From Synergistaceae bacterium UBA5827 (lineage in GTDB: Bacteria; Synergistota; Synergistia; Synergistales; 79-D21): a stretch of 20,748 bases of DNA. The position numbers and the translations under genes are program-made. The notes below the pieces were generated by a model. It ran no database searches. It was given only the letters and a program-made list of their open reading frames with translations, and was not told the origin of the DNA. Within the stretch, counting starts at the first letter, position 1, and every line of letters begins with the position of its first letter. The DNA is taken from NCBI GenBank assembly GCA_002432945.1, contig DJHE01000016.1, positions 14,289 through 35,036 of the forward strand, written 5' to 3'. Of this stretch, positions 1 to 8,109 are shown one piece after another.

Positions 1-411
1 GGGTCCCGCCTGCGCCTCTTCCTTTCCGAAACCCTTTCCCAGGAAAAATCCCTGCTGGAATTGGTCCAGCTCGTGGGCCGGGACGGCCTTTCCGAACAGG
101 ATAAGTGGACCTTGAACCTTTCCGAGCTGTTTCGAGTTGTTTACCTTCAGCAAAATGCCTTTGACAGTATTGATGCTTTTTGTTCCTTAATGAAAATGAA
201 GGGATTGCTCGAAACCTTAAGGGCACTCGATGGCCTTGTATCCGAACGCCTTAAAGAAGGCTTGATTTACGAACAATTTTCCGAACTTCCCCTAAGGGCT
301 GGCTTGCTTAGACTGAGGGGAACCCCGGACGCAGACTTTCACGAAAGCGCCACACGGTGGCTCGAAGAAACGAAGGAAAGCCTTGGCAGGATAGAGGTGG
401 TGGTTCGATGA
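1..411 (+). CDS. atpA: V-type ATP synthase subunit A, C-terminal fragment
   Basis: The reading frame is open from the first base of the window, so the gene begins upstream and only its last 136 residues are present. Subunit A is the catalytic, ATP-binding subunit of the V1/A1 head of the rotary ATPase. The visible part is the helical C-terminal domain (residues such as LVGRDGLSEQDKW and LNLSELFRVVYLQQNAFD match the family end). The nucleotide-binding motifs lie outside the window. The stop codon overlaps the start of the subunit B gene by four bases (ATGA), and subunit D follows, which is the usual A-B-D order of bacterial V-type ATPase operons. Identification rests on the fragment plus this context, and the gene symbol follows the bacterial atpA/ntpA usage. 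Confidence 0.9.
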   Translation, partial: GSRLRLFLSETLSQEKSLLELVQLVGRDGLSEQDKWTLNLSELFRVVYLQQNAFDSIDAFCSLMKMKGLLETLRALDGLVSERLKEGLIYEQFSELPLRAGLLRLRGTPDADFHESATRWLEETKESLGRIEVVVR

Positions 412-1793
412 ATCTCTACAGGGAAGGATACGGATCCGTAAAGGGAATCGTCGGCCCGCTGCTTCTTGTATCGGGAGTCCGGGAAGCGGGGTTCGGGGAA
501 AGGGTCCTGATCGAAACACCCGACGGCTTGAGGACAGGGCAGGTTCTCCAGGTTGACGGTGATCTCTGTGCCATCCAGGTTTTCGAGGGAACGATGGGAC
601 TCCATTCAGGCGGAACGACAGTCTGGCTTGAAAGGGATATCGTCCGCATTCCCGTCGGGATTTCCCTCCTGGGCCGGGTCCTGGATGGACGGGGACGGCC
701 TGTGGACGGGACACCCCTCGCTTTTGTCGAGAAAACCATCCCGGTTAACGGATTGCCCCTAAACCCGGTAGCCCGAACAAGCCCCAATGCCTTTGTCGAG
801 ACAGGCATCTCGACGATCGACCTCATGAATACGCTGGTCAGGGGACAAAAGCTTCCCATCTTCTCCGGTGCCGGGCTTCCGGCAAACCGTCTGGCAGCGC
901 AGATCGTGAGGCAGGCAAGCGTTCCGGGAAAAGATACATCTTTCGTCGTCGTTTTTGCAGCTATCGGCATAACAGCGCGCGAAGCCCGGTATTTCCTCGA
1001 TGATTTCGAGAAAACCGGAGCCCTGAACAATGGCGTCTTTTTTATCAACCTGGCAAGCGATTCCGCGGTTGAACGACTCCTGACACCCAGGATGGCCTTA
1101 AGCGTAGCCGAATATTTCGCTTTCGAGAAAGGATATGACGTCCTAGTCGTAATGACGGACATGCTCCATTATTGCGAAGCCCTGCGTGAAATCAGCGCCG
1201 CGAGAGAAGAGGTTCCAGGTAGACGGGGTTTCCCAGGCTACATGTACTCCGATCTCGCCAGCCTCTATGAAAGGGCGGGCTGCGTGCACGGGTGTGCCGG
1301 CAGCGTCACGCAAATCCCCATCATAACGATGCCCGACGATGACATGACACATCCTGTCGTCGACCTCTCGGGCTACATCACGGAAGGGCAAATAGTCCTG
1401 GACCGGAACCTTCACGATCGCGGGATCTATCCCCCGGTAAACGTCCTTCCCAGCCTGAGCCGGCTGATGAACAAGGGGATAGGAAAGGGGCGTACCGTAC
1501 CGGAGCACAGATCGATGGCAGACCAGTTATATGCCGCATATGCCCGTTCACGGGAACTCGAGCGACTCAAGCTGATCGTGGGGGAGGAGGGCCTTTCTCC
1601 GCTTGAGCACCGCTATATCCGTTTCGGTTCGGCCTTCGAAAAGCAGTTTGTTAACCAGGGAGAGTCCAGGAGAGACCTTCTGTCCTCCCTTGAAGAGTCG
1701 TGGAAGTCCCTGGCCGAACTTCCCGTTTCAGAGCTTTACCGGCTGCCCGATGACCTCGTTTCAAGCCGAATGGCCAGGGGGAAGGAAGATTAG
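408..1793 (+). CDS. atpB: V-type ATP synthase subunit B (non-catalytic)
   Basis: This 461-residue protein is the regulatory, non-catalytic partner of subunit A in the A3B3 head that couples ATP synthesis or hydrolysis to ion flow. The N-terminal beta-barrel begins with YGSVKGIVGPLLLV. The region near residue 153 reads FSGAGLPANRLAAQI in place of a Walker A lysine motif, which is typical of B subunits. SVTQIPIITMPDDDMTHPVVDLSGYITEGQ and YPPVNVLPSLSRLM are family hallmarks (given here as separate short blocks). The start at 408 is chosen because its ATG overlaps the subunit A stop and the family N-terminus begins there; an upstream in-frame ATG at 357 would add 17 residues read out of frame through atpA. 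The length matches the family. Confidence 0.96.
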   Translation: MNLYREGYGSVKGIVGPLLLVSGVREAGFGERVLIETPDGLRTGQVLQVDGDLCAIQVFEGTMGLHSGGTTVWLERDIVRIPVGISLLGRVLDGRGRPVDGTPLAFVEKTIPVNGLPLNPVARTSPNAFVETGISTIDLMNTLVRGQKLPIFSGAGLPANRLAAQIVRQASVPGKDTSFVVVFAAIGITAREARYFLDDFEKTGALNNGVFFINLASDSAVERLLTPRMALSVAEYFAFEKGYDVLVVMTDMLHYCEALREISAAREEVPGRRGFPGYMYSDLASLYERAGCVHGCAGSVTQIPIITMPDDDMTHPVVDLSGYITEGQIVLDRNLHDRGIYPPVNVLPSLSRLMNKGIGKGRTVPEHRSMADQLYAAYARSRELERLKLIVGEEGLSPLEHRYIRFGSAFEKQFVNQGESRRDLLSSLEESWKSLAELPVSELYRLPDDLVSSRMARGKED

Positions 1794-1796
1794 CCC

Positions 1797-2456
1797 ATGA
1801 GCAGGCCTCCGACAAGGGATCAACTTCTCTCCCTAAGGCGACAGATTGTCGTCGTGCAGTATGGGAAACTGCTCCTGGAGAAAAAAAGGGACGCCCTTCT
1901 CAGGGCTATCGAAGATGATCGACGACTCTTCAGGGAACTTGAAAAACGGTTCTCGGATCTTTGCGGAAAGCTTTCTTTTTCCTATTCACTCGTCCGAATT
2001 TTTGACGGACATTTCGCGCTCCGCGTCCTGAAACCCGTTTCTCCACCCCTCGAAATACACTCGGCCATCCACGTCCTAATGGGTTGTCGCTATCCGCAGT
2101 TCGAGAGTCCCTACAGCGGCCTTGCCGCGGAATCGGAGGGATTGGCCTACGACCCGGCGCTGGCATCCCTGAACCTTGACGACCTGCTTAAATCGCTCGA
2201 GGAAGGCAAGCCCCTGGTCTGGGAATTCATCAACAAGAAGGCCAAGCTCCAGGCCCTTGACCGGGAGTTGAAAAGGACACTCCAGAAAATCAACACACTC
2301 CAGCACCTGTTGTTGCCCACCTTGGAAAGAGACCTCAAGAGGATCCGGGAAATCCTTTCCGAAAGAGAACGGCAGGAACTTTTCAACATCAAGCGATTGC
2401 GGACCAAGGCTCTTCGCAAGCAGGAGCCCTACAGGACCGAAAGAGCCCTGCCGTGA
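1797..2456 (+). CDS. atpD: V-type ATP synthase subunit D (central stalk)
   Basis: This 219-residue, highly charged, mostly helical protein is the V-type subunit D, the central rotor shaft that runs through the A3B3 head as a long antiparallel coiled coil. The N-terminal stretch (RDQLLSLRRQIVVVQYGKLLLEKKRDALL) and the C-terminal stretch (INTLQHLLLPTLERDLKRIRE) form the two coiled-coil arms; ALRKQEPY near the end is also a family feature. It starts four bases after the subunit B stop. The 3' end overlaps the GTG start of the next gene by four bases. Subunits F, C, E, I and K are not downstream, so they must lie upstream of the window or elsewhere. Confidence 0.93.
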   Translation: MSRPPTRDQLLSLRRQIVVVQYGKLLLEKKRDALLRAIEDDRRLFRELEKRFSDLCGKLSFSYSLVRIFDGHFALRVLKPVSPPLEIHSAIHVLMGCRYPQFESPYSGLAAESEGLAYDPALASLNLDDLLKSLEEGKPLVWEFINKKAKLQALDRELKRTLQKINTLQHLLLPTLERDLKRIREILSERERQELFNIKRLRTKALRKQEPYRTERALP

Positions 2457-2647
2457 GTTTCACCGAGCCCTTTGAATCCGGATCCATCCTGAAACTCCGG
2501 AAAAAGCACCCTTGCGGAAGCGAGAAGTGGAGAGTCCTCTCCATCGGGGCTTTCGTTGAATTGGAGTGCCTCGGGTGCGGGAAGAAAAAGGTTTTCGAGC
2601 CGCTTGAGCTACGACGGCTTGTTCGTTCGCGCGAGGATTGCCGGTGA
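2453..2647 (+). CDS. DUF951 family small zinc-binding-like protein
   Basis: This 64-residue protein starts at a GTG whose GTGA overlaps the atpD stop. It has the DUF951 pattern: a basic LRKKHPCGSEKWRV segment, then a LECLGCGKKKVF segment, with cysteines at PCGS and LGCG positions. Family members are typically about 60-70 residues and have no assigned biochemical role; in Firmicutes they often sit near ychF or rpsF rather than in an ATPase operon. Here the gene is wedged between the V-ATPase genes and rlmH with four-base overlaps on both sides, so it is probably translated by coupling with them. I am confident of the family but cannot assign a function. Confidence 0.85.
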   Translation: MSFTEPFESGSILKLRKKHPCGSEKWRVLSIGAFVELECLGCGKKKVFEPLELRRLVRSREDCR

Positions 2648-3108
2648 AACTCCTTCTCCTCAGCGTCGGACGGGTGAGATCCGAACCACTCCGTGAAGTT
2701 TTCACCGATTATCTCCAGCGTGTGTCGAGATTCTGCCCGGTCCTCTACGAGACCGTCAAGGAAAGTCGTGGCAAGGATCCCGATTCGATGCGCGAAACAG
2801 AGGGAGAGAGAATCCTCAGGATGCTTTCCCCGCGGGATACGCTTGTTCTCCTTGACGAAAATGGGAAAATGATGACAAGTGTTAACCTGGCAAGTTGGTT
2901 ATCGAATAAAATGGAATCGTCGGAGGGACGGTTATGCCTTTTGGTGGGTGGGGCATTCGGTGTTTCATCCAGGGTCCGGGAAAGGGCAGACGAGACACTG
3001 GCTCTCTCCCAGATGACATTTCCCCATGAACTTTGCCTTGTCGTTCTAGCCGAACAGGTGTACAGGGCTTTTTCGATTTTGAAGGGTTCGTCCTATCATC
3101 ACGATTGA
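2644..3108 (+). CDS. rlmH: 23S rRNA (pseudouridine1915-N3) methyltransferase RlmH
   Basis: This SPOUT-class methyltransferase uses SAM to methylate pseudouridine 1915 in helix 69 of 23S rRNA in assembled ribosomes. The protein is 154 residues, as expected for the family. The knot region contains LCLLVGGAFGVSSRVRERAD (the SAM-binding GGxxG segment). The C-terminal segment LSQMTFPHELCLVVLAEQVYRAF and the terminal SSYHHD match the conserved Y-H ending. I choose GTG at 2644 rather than TTG at 2638 because GTG overlaps the preceding stop (GTGA), lies 6 bases after a GAGGA ribosome-binding site at 2633-2637, and gives the family N-terminus MKLLLLSVGR. The gene ends 26 bases before ybaB. Confidence 0.93.
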   Translation: MKLLLLSVGRVRSEPLREVFTDYLQRVSRFCPVLYETVKESRGKDPDSMRETEGERILRMLSPRDTLVLLDENGKMMTSVNLASWLSNKMESSEGRLCLLVGGAFGVSSRVRERADETLALSQMTFPHELCLVVLAEQVYRAFSILKGSSYHHD

Positions 3109-3134
3109 GCAAGCCATCGAAGGAGGGAATTTGC

Positions 3135-3443
3135 GTGAAATTCGACAAGATCCTTAAACAGGCTCAAAAAATGCAGGCCGACATGGCCAGAATCCAGGAA
3201 GAACTGGGCAAAGAGCGGGTAGAAGGAATGGCAGGAGGGGGCATGGTAAAGGCCACCGTGAACGGACAGGGTGACATCCTGGCCGTTCACCTTGAAAAGG
3301 AAGTCGTCAACCCGGAAGATACGGAGATGCTCGAGGATCTCATCGTAGCGGCCGTTAACGACGCCGTCCGGAAGAGTAGGGAAATAGCAGGGGAGCGCAT
3401 GAGCGGCGTAACTGGCGGCATGGGTTTCCCGGGCATGATGTAG
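3135..3443 (+). CDS. ybaB: YbaB/EbfC family nucleoid-associated protein
   Basis: The 102-residue protein has the YbaB/EbfC layout: an N-terminal helix (DKILKQAQKMQADMARIQEEL), a central beta sheet (GGGMVKATVNGQGDILAVHL), a NPEDTEMLEDLIVAAVNDAV helix and a Gly/Met-rich tail. Family members are dimeric DNA-binding proteins that coat the nucleoid and are usually encoded directly before recR, as here. The start is GTG at 3135, preceded by AGGAGGG at 3121-3127. An upstream in-frame ATG at 3033 would add 34 residues overlapping rlmH and has no family support. The dnaX gene that often precedes ybaB-recR is not present; rlmH occupies that place. Confidence 0.94.
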   Translation: MKFDKILKQAQKMQADMARIQEELGKERVEGMAGGGMVKATVNGQGDILAVHLEKEVVNPEDTEMLEDLIVAAVNDAVRKSREIAGERMSGVTGGMGFPGMM

Positions 3444-3459
3444 GGCAGGCAGGCTGGCC

Positions 3460-4083
3460 TTGTCCCTTCCACTCCCAATCGAAAAACTAACCGCAGCACT
3501 TTGCAGGTTACCGGGCATCGGGGAAAAAAGCGCCCGACGCATCGTGTTCCACTTGCTTGGACAACCGGCAGTTTTCAGCCGGGATTTATCCGAGGCGGTC
3601 AGAACGCTGAAGGAACGCCTGCATCCTTGCCCGGAATGCGGGAATTACACGGAAGACGACCCATGCCCGGTTTGCGCCGATCCCTTGAGGGACCGCAAAA
3701 TCATGTGTGTGGTCGAAACGGCAGAGGACCTGATGTGCCTCGAACAGGCCTCGGTCTTCAACGGGCTTTACCACGTCCTGGGAGGACGCGTATCTCCCCT
3801 AGACGGTGAAGATCTTGACAACCGCGTCCTGGATGCGCTCCAGGACCGTATCCTGGAACTGGGGATAAGAGAGGTCATCATAGCAACCAACCCTTGTGTT
3901 GAAGGGGACCTCACCTACTTTGCCGTCCTTGATGCGCTCAAGAGTTGCGGAATCCGGCTGTCAAGACTGGCATACGGGCTTCCTGTCGGAGGCAGTATCG
4001 GATATGCGGACCGGGTGACACTGCATGCTGCCCTCGAAGCCAGGCAAAAGGTCGCAGGTACCGAACCGCAGGAAATCCAATAG
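3460..4083 (+). CDS. recR: Recombination protein RecR
   Basis: RecR works with RecF and RecO to load RecA on gapped DNA. The 207-residue protein has an N-terminal helix-hairpin-helix segment (LCRLPGIGEKSARRIVFHLL, about residues 14-33), a C4 zinc finger with cysteines at 57, 60, 69 and 72, and a Toprim domain beginning at VVETAEDL (about 84-91) and including YHVLGGRVSPLDG. The C-terminal segment has SRLAYGLPVGGSIGYAD with the family's GLPVGG motif. The start is TTG at 3460, 16 bases after the ybaB stop; the GGCAGGCAGGCT stretch before it offers only a weak ribosome-binding site, so translation may depend on ybaB. All key motifs are intact. Confidence 0.95.
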   Translation: MSLPLPIEKLTAALCRLPGIGEKSARRIVFHLLGQPAVFSRDLSEAVRTLKERLHPCPECGNYTEDDPCPVCADPLRDRKIMCVVETAEDLMCLEQASVFNGLYHVLGGRVSPLDGEDLDNRVLDALQDRILELGIREVIIATNPCVEGDLTYFAVLDALKSCGIRLSRLAYGLPVGGSIGYADRVTLHAALEARQKVAGTEPQEIQ

Positions 4084-4097
4084 GAAGGAGTGAGAAC

Positions 4098-5261
4098 ATG
4101 GCAGAGGGGTTTGGAAGGATCATGAAGGCAGGCACACGAATCCTGTTTGCTTTGCTAGGCGGCGTTGCAGGATACCAGATGGCCCAGTTCGCACTCAAGC
4201 AGGGCTGGTGGCCAGGAATTTCGATGAGTCACGTGATCGCGGTAAACCTATTGTTCATTGGTTTCCTGTCCCTTGCCGGCTTCATTCTTACCAGTTATTT
4301 CGTAAGAGGTCTCGGTTTGATCGGATCATTCTCCGAGAGACAACTCCAAACCACGAGTTGGCATGATATTTCGATATCCGTTATCGGCCTGATTGTTGGC
4401 CTGCTCGTCGCAAACCTGATTGCGCTCCCATTTTCACGACTACCGGCGGTTGGAAGCTACATCGCCGTGCTCCTTAACCTGACCCTGGGTTATCTGGGGG
4501 TTCGTATATTTTCCCGTCGGCGGGACGAAATTCTAACCGTGTGGTCTTCCCTGGGAGGCTTGAAGGGGAAACTGATCTTCCGCGGTAAAAAGAGCAAGCA
4601 CCCGCAGCCTCAGCAACCCGAAGAGCTATACGTCGAAGAAAACCGGGGAACCGCCCCGAAAATTCTTGATACCAGCGTCATCATTGACGGTCGGATACTG
4701 GACATCGCAAAAGTTGGGTTCCTTGACGGACCGATCGCCCTTCCAAGGTTCGTGCTGACAGAACTCCAATCTGTAGCCGATTCAACGGACCCGATCAAGC
4801 GATCCAGGGGTCGCCGTGGTTTTGACGTTGTCAGCGAGCTCCAGAAACTCAAGGAAATCCAGGTTGAAGTCCTGGAGGTCACCCTCAAGGACCTGGGGTT
4901 GGAGGCAGTCGACGAGGCTCTTCTCTCCCTTGCAAAACAACTGGGGGGAAAGGTTCTCACAACGGATTACAACCTCAACATGAGGGCGCAGGTCGAGAAA
5001 GTCCTGATCCTCAACGTGAATGACCTTTCCAATTCGCTGAAACCCGTCCTTCTTCCAGGCGAAAGCCTCACGGTGGATATCCTCCGGGAGGGGAAGGAAC
5101 CCAACCAGGGAGTCGGCTACCTCGAGGACGGCACGATGATTGTCGTTGAAGACGGCCAGCGATATATAGGAAGAAGAGTAGAAGTCTTCGTCACGTCCCT
5201 TCTCCAGACCTCGGCGGGAAGGATGATTTTCGGACGTTACGTCAGGGAGGTTTCGCGTTGA
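4098..5261 (+). CDS. Membrane-anchored PIN-TRAM domain protein (YacL family)
   Basis: This 387-residue protein has four hydrophobic segments (about residues 12-32, 45-68, 91-111 and 117-137), then a linker rich in Lys/Gln/Pro, a PIN domain (about 188-310) and a C-terminal TRAM domain (about 317-385). The PIN acidic residues are visible at D191 (ILDTSVIIDGRI), E222 (LTELQ) and D290 (LTTDYNLN). The architecture is that of B. subtilis YacL, a predicted membrane-tethered ribonuclease. The start is ATG 4098, with GGAAGGAG at 4083-4090 upstream; earlier in-frame starts would lie inside recR. The TGA stop overlaps the TTG start of ispDF, and yacL-ispD-ispF is a known Firmicutes-type order. The substrate is unknown. 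Confidence 0.92.
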   Translation: MAEGFGRIMKAGTRILFALLGGVAGYQMAQFALKQGWWPGISMSHVIAVNLLFIGFLSLAGFILTSYFVRGLGLIGSFSERQLQTTSWHDISISVIGLIVGLLVANLIALPFSRLPAVGSYIAVLLNLTLGYLGVRIFSRRRDEILTVWSSLGGLKGKLIFRGKKSKHPQPQQPEELYVEENRGTAPKILDTSVIIDGRILDIAKVGFLDGPIALPRFVLTELQSVADSTDPIKRSRGRRGFDVVSELQKLKEIQVEVLEVTLKDLGLEAVDEALLSLAKQLGGKVLTTDYNLNMRAQVEKVLILNVNDLSNSLKPVLLPGESLTVDILREGKEPNQGVGYLEDGTMIVVEDGQRYIGRRVEVFVTSLLQTSAGRMIFGRYVREVSR

Positions 5262-6436
5262 CGGGAGGCGCTTCTTTTATCCTCGTCGCGGCCGGCAAGG
5301 GGAAACGTTTCGGCGGCGTTGTTCCCAAGCAATACTCCGAGGCGGCAAGCCACCCGCTGTGGGAATGGTCGGCCCGCCTCGCTGAGTCTCTTTCGCTTCA
5401 GTCGAATGTGGATGAACTGGTTTTCGTGGTTTCCCCGGAAGACATTGATGGCCTGTCTGGAGATATTCCCAGTTTCAGGATTCCCCTTACTCTGGCAGCC
5501 GGGGGAGAAGAGCGGTCAATTTCCGTGATGAACGGACTCATGGCTGCAAAGGGGGATGTTGTCCTTGTTCATGATGCCGCAAGACCCCTCGCATCCGAGC
5601 CCCTCTGCAGGGAACTTCTCCGGAAAGTCCACCTGACCGGAGGGGCAATCCCGGTGCTTCCTGTCACGGATGCCTTGAAGCGCGTGACATCGAAAGGGCT
5701 GGAAACCGTCAACCGGGAAGACCTTTACCGGGCACAGACCCCACAGGCCTTCGCACGCGAGGACCTGATCGACGCCCTGAAGCGGTTCGGCAGGGGAGCG
5801 CGCGATGAATCCGAAGCCTGGAATGCAGCCGGAAGACAGGTTACGCTCGTGCGGGGCGAAACGGCAAATTTAAAGGTCACTTACCCGGAAGACCTGGTTC
5901 TGGCCGAGACGATCCTTTCAGGCTCACTTGAATGGCGAACGGGACATGGCTACGATATCCATCCACTCGTTCCCGGGCGCCCTCTCGTCCTTGGAGGGAT
6001 CAGGATTCCGTCAAGGCTCGGCCTCGATGGCCACTCCGATGCAGACTGCCTTTGCCATGCGGCATCCGACGCGATCCTGGGAGGAGCCGGACTACCCGAC
6101 ATCGGAAACCTTTTCCCTGCGACAGACCCGCAGTACAAGGACTCATTCAGCCTTTCCCTCTTACGTGAAGCGGCACGGAAGGTTCGGGAGCGGGGTTGGA
6201 CGATACGCTGGATTGATCTCACTCTAATAGCCCAGGTCCCAAGGTTGGGCAACCTTGTCGAAGAGATGAAAGCTTCCATGGACAGTGCCTTGGAGTGCCC
6301 ATCGGGCGTTCGGCTTGTCAACATCAAGGCAAAGTCGGGCGAGGGCATAGGAGCGACAGGAGAGGCCAAGTGCATGGAGTGCCATGCGGTCGCTACACTT
6401 TCAAGGAAAGTTTCTTTTGCGGAATTTGCCTTTTAA
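5258..6436 (+). CDS. ispDF: Bifunctional IspD-IspF (MEP pathway)
   Basis: This single 392-residue protein carries two non-consecutive enzymes of the MEP isoprenoid pathway. Residues 1 to about 222 are IspD (2-C-methyl-D-erythritol 4-phosphate cytidylyltransferase): AAGKGKRFGG and PKQY form the CTP-binding start, VHDAARPL and RAQTPQAF are also present. Residues about 225-392 are IspF (MECDP synthase): GHGYDIHPL gives the metal ligands, followed by DGHSDADCLCHAASDA, LPDIGNLFP and KAKSGEGIGATG. The start is TTG 5258, overlapping the previous stop (TTGA), with GGGAGG at 5245-5250. Fused IspDF is known from alpha- and epsilonproteobacteria and some other lineages. All catalytic motifs seem intact in both halves. 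Confidence 0.95.
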   Translation: MTGGASFILVAAGKGKRFGGVVPKQYSEAASHPLWEWSARLAESLSLQSNVDELVFVVSPEDIDGLSGDIPSFRIPLTLAAGGEERSISVMNGLMAAKGDVVLVHDAARPLASEPLCRELLRKVHLTGGAIPVLPVTDALKRVTSKGLETVNREDLYRAQTPQAFAREDLIDALKRFGRGARDESEAWNAAGRQVTLVRGETANLKVTYPEDLVLAETILSGSLEWRTGHGYDIHPLVPGRPLVLGGIRIPSRLGLDGHSDADCLCHAASDAILGGAGLPDIGNLFPATDPQYKDSFSLSLLREAARKVRERGWTIRWIDLTLIAQVPRLGNLVEEMKASMDSALECPSGVRLVNIKAKSGEGIGATGEAKCMECHAVATLSRKVSFAEFAF

Positions 6437-6444
6437 GGGAAAGC

Positions 6445-6471
6445 TTGCCCCTGGACGGCTTTTCGTATAGA
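6445..6471 (+). promoter_or_regulatory. Possible guaB promoter
   Basis: In the 71-base gap between ispDF and guaB there is TTGCCC (6445-6450), 15 bases, then TATAGA (6466-6471). The -10 is good but the spacing is shorter than the usual 17 bases, so the call is weak. No hairpin terminator is seen for ispDF, so guaB may equally be read from upstream. Confidence 0.3.
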
Positions 6472-6507
6472 CTTCCGCCAAGTGTTTCACCGGGAGGTGC
6501 AAGGATC

Positions 6508-7980
6508 ATGTTGGAGAACAGATTCGTACCATATGAAGGGTTCACATTCGATGATATTCTTCTGGTTCCTGATTACAGCGAAGTTGTTCCTACCACGGTA
6601 GACGTCCGAAGCTGGATCACCCCCCAGATTCCCCTGAACATCCCTCTCTGCAGCGCGGCCATGGATACGGTTACCGAGGGAAGGCTCGCGATTGCCGTGG
6701 CAAGGGAGGGCGGGCTCGGGATCATCCACCGTAATATGACTCCCGAAGCCCAGGTGCGGGAAATCGACAAGGTCAAGAGATCCGAATCCGGCGTTATCGT
6801 CGACCCGTTTTTCCTACCCCCGACGGCCGCGGTCCAGGAAGCCGTTTCCCTCATGGAGCACTACCACATTTCCGGGGTTCCGATCGTCAACGTGAACATG
6901 CAGCTCGTGGGTATCATCACGAACAGGGACCTTCGCTTCGTCACGGATTACGCCCAGCCCGTCAGCAACGTCATGACGAAGGAAAAATTGATCACGGCTC
7001 CTGTCGGAACGACCCTTGAGGACGCCAAGGCGATCCTCATGCGCCACAAGGTGGAGAAGTTGCCGATCGTCGATGGAAATGGAACCCTGAAGGGACTAAT
7101 TACGATCAAGGACATCCAGAAGGTGAAGGATTTTCCGAATGCCTGCAAGGACTCACACGGCCGTCTCCGCGTCGGGGCCGCGGTCGGGGTCGGCAGGGAT
7201 GTCCCGGAAAGGGTCGAAGCCCTGGTCAGGGGGGGAGTGGATCTTATCGTGGCTGACACGGCCCACGGCCATTCGAAGTCTGTCCTGGACACCGTCCGTT
7301 TTCTCCGGAAAACCTATCCTGACCTTCCGATCGTGGCGGGAAATATTGCAACGGCCAGGGCAGCTGAAGCCCTCATAGAGGCGGGTGCGGATTCCGTAAA
7401 GGTAGGCGTCGGCCCCGGTTCGATCTGCACGACCCGGATCGTCGCCGGGATCGGCGTACCCCAGGTTGCAGCCATCATGGAAGTCGCTCCCGTTGCCCAC
7501 CGGCTCGGCAAGAAAGTTGTTGCGGATGGAGGGGTAAGGTACTCGGGCGACGTCGTCAAAGCCCTGGCCGCAGGAGCAGACTCGGTCATGATCGGTTCTC
7601 TGTTTGCCGGGACTGAAGAAAGCCCTGGAGAAGAAGTCATTTATCGAGGACGTTCCTACAAGAGCTACAGGGGAATGGGCTCTCTCGGCGCAATGAAGGA
7701 AGGCTGCAGCAAGGACCGATACTTCCAGGAAGGTGTATCAGAAGAAAAGCTTGTTCCCGAGGGTATCGAAGGACTGGTCCCCTACAAGGGAACAGCAGGA
7801 GCGGTCATTTTCCAGATGGTCGGGGGACTGCGTTCGGGCATGGGGTATGTAGGCGCTGCAAACATCGAGACGCTTCACGAGAAATCCTGCTTTGTCAAAG
7901 TTACGGCTGCCTCCGTGAAAGAAAGCCATCCGCATGATGTCGTCATCACAAAGGAGGCCCCCAACTACTGGGCCGAGTAG
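6508..7980 (+). CDS. guaB: IMP dehydrogenase
   Basis: GuaB oxidises IMP to XMP with NAD+, the committed step of GTP synthesis. The 490-residue protein has the TIM-barrel N-terminus (FTFDDILLVPDYSEV), two CBS domains inserted at about residues 95-210, the GNIATARAAEALIEAGAD strand and the active-site loop VGPGSICTTRIVAG with the catalytic cysteine at residue 307. The flap region YRGMGSLGAM and the EGIEGLVPYKG segment are intact. The start is ATG 6508 with GGGAGGTG at 6492-6499; the longer in-frame reading back to 6295 runs through ispDF and is not real. The gene is followed by a 148-base gap with the promoter of the next operon, and no clear terminator of its own is visible directly after the stop. 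Confidence 0.97.
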   Translation: MLENRFVPYEGFTFDDILLVPDYSEVVPTTVDVRSWITPQIPLNIPLCSAAMDTVTEGRLAIAVAREGGLGIIHRNMTPEAQVREIDKVKRSESGVIVDPFFLPPTAAVQEAVSLMEHYHISGVPIVNVNMQLVGIITNRDLRFVTDYAQPVSNVMTKEKLITAPVGTTLEDAKAILMRHKVEKLPIVDGNGTLKGLITIKDIQKVKDFPNACKDSHGRLRVGAAVGVGRDVPERVEALVRGGVDLIVADTAHGHSKSVLDTVRFLRKTYPDLPIVAGNIATARAAEALIEAGADSVKVGVGPGSICTTRIVAGIGVPQVAAIMEVAPVAHRLGKKVVADGGVRYSGDVVKALAAGADSVMIGSLFAGTEESPGEEVIYRGRSYKSYRGMGSLGAMKEGCSKDRYFQEGVSEEKLVPEGIEGLVPYKGTAGAVIFQMVGGLRSGMGYVGAANIETLHEKSCFVKVTAASVKESHPHDVVITKEAPNYWAE

Positions 7981-8013
7981 TTTCCTATCCTTCCTAAAGG
8001 AAACGTTCCTCCC

Positions 8014-8043
8014 TTGAATTAGCCCGGGAGTGCATGCTATACT
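8014..8043 (+). promoter_or_regulatory. Sigma70-type promoter of rimP-nusA-infB operon
   Basis: TTGAAT (8014-8019) is followed by an 18-base spacer and TATACT (8038-8043). This is the only clear promoter in the 148-base gap between guaB and rimP and would start transcription near 8050, giving a leader of about 80 nt before the rimP start. The terminator-like hairpin at 8079-8109 lies inside that leader. Confidence 0.65.
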
Positions 8044-8078
8044 CACGTTTGCGCATCTTTTTGTCCCTGTTCACGTCT

Positions 8079-8109
8079 AAGAGTGGGCCCCGCCCACTCT
8101 TCGTTTTTT
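8079..8109 (+). terminator. Intrinsic terminator/attenuator in rimP leader
   Basis: AAGAGTGGGC (8079-8088) and GCCCACTCTT (8092-8101) form a perfect 10-bp stem with a CCC loop, followed by CG and six T residues (8104-8109). It is a textbook Rho-independent terminator. Because it lies downstream of the operon promoter and about 20 bases upstream of the rimP start, it may act as an attenuator; it could also stop read-through from guaB. In E. coli the corresponding metY-rimP-nusA-infB operon is known to have leader terminators and NusA feedback, which makes attenuation plausible here. No alternative antiterminator pairing was obvious by eye. Confidence 0.75.

Noticed and set aside
416..1162. Long minus-strand frame opposite atpB (248 codons), and similar frames opposite infB (10928-11662) and nusA (9617-10234)
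   Set aside because: They lie wholly opposite well-identified genes, have low-complexity Ser/Arg/Pro-rich translations and no ribosome-binding site or family resemblance.
7981..8012. Terminator directly after guaB
   Set aside because: Only a 4-5 bp TTCC/GGAA pairing without a T-run is present, too weak to call.
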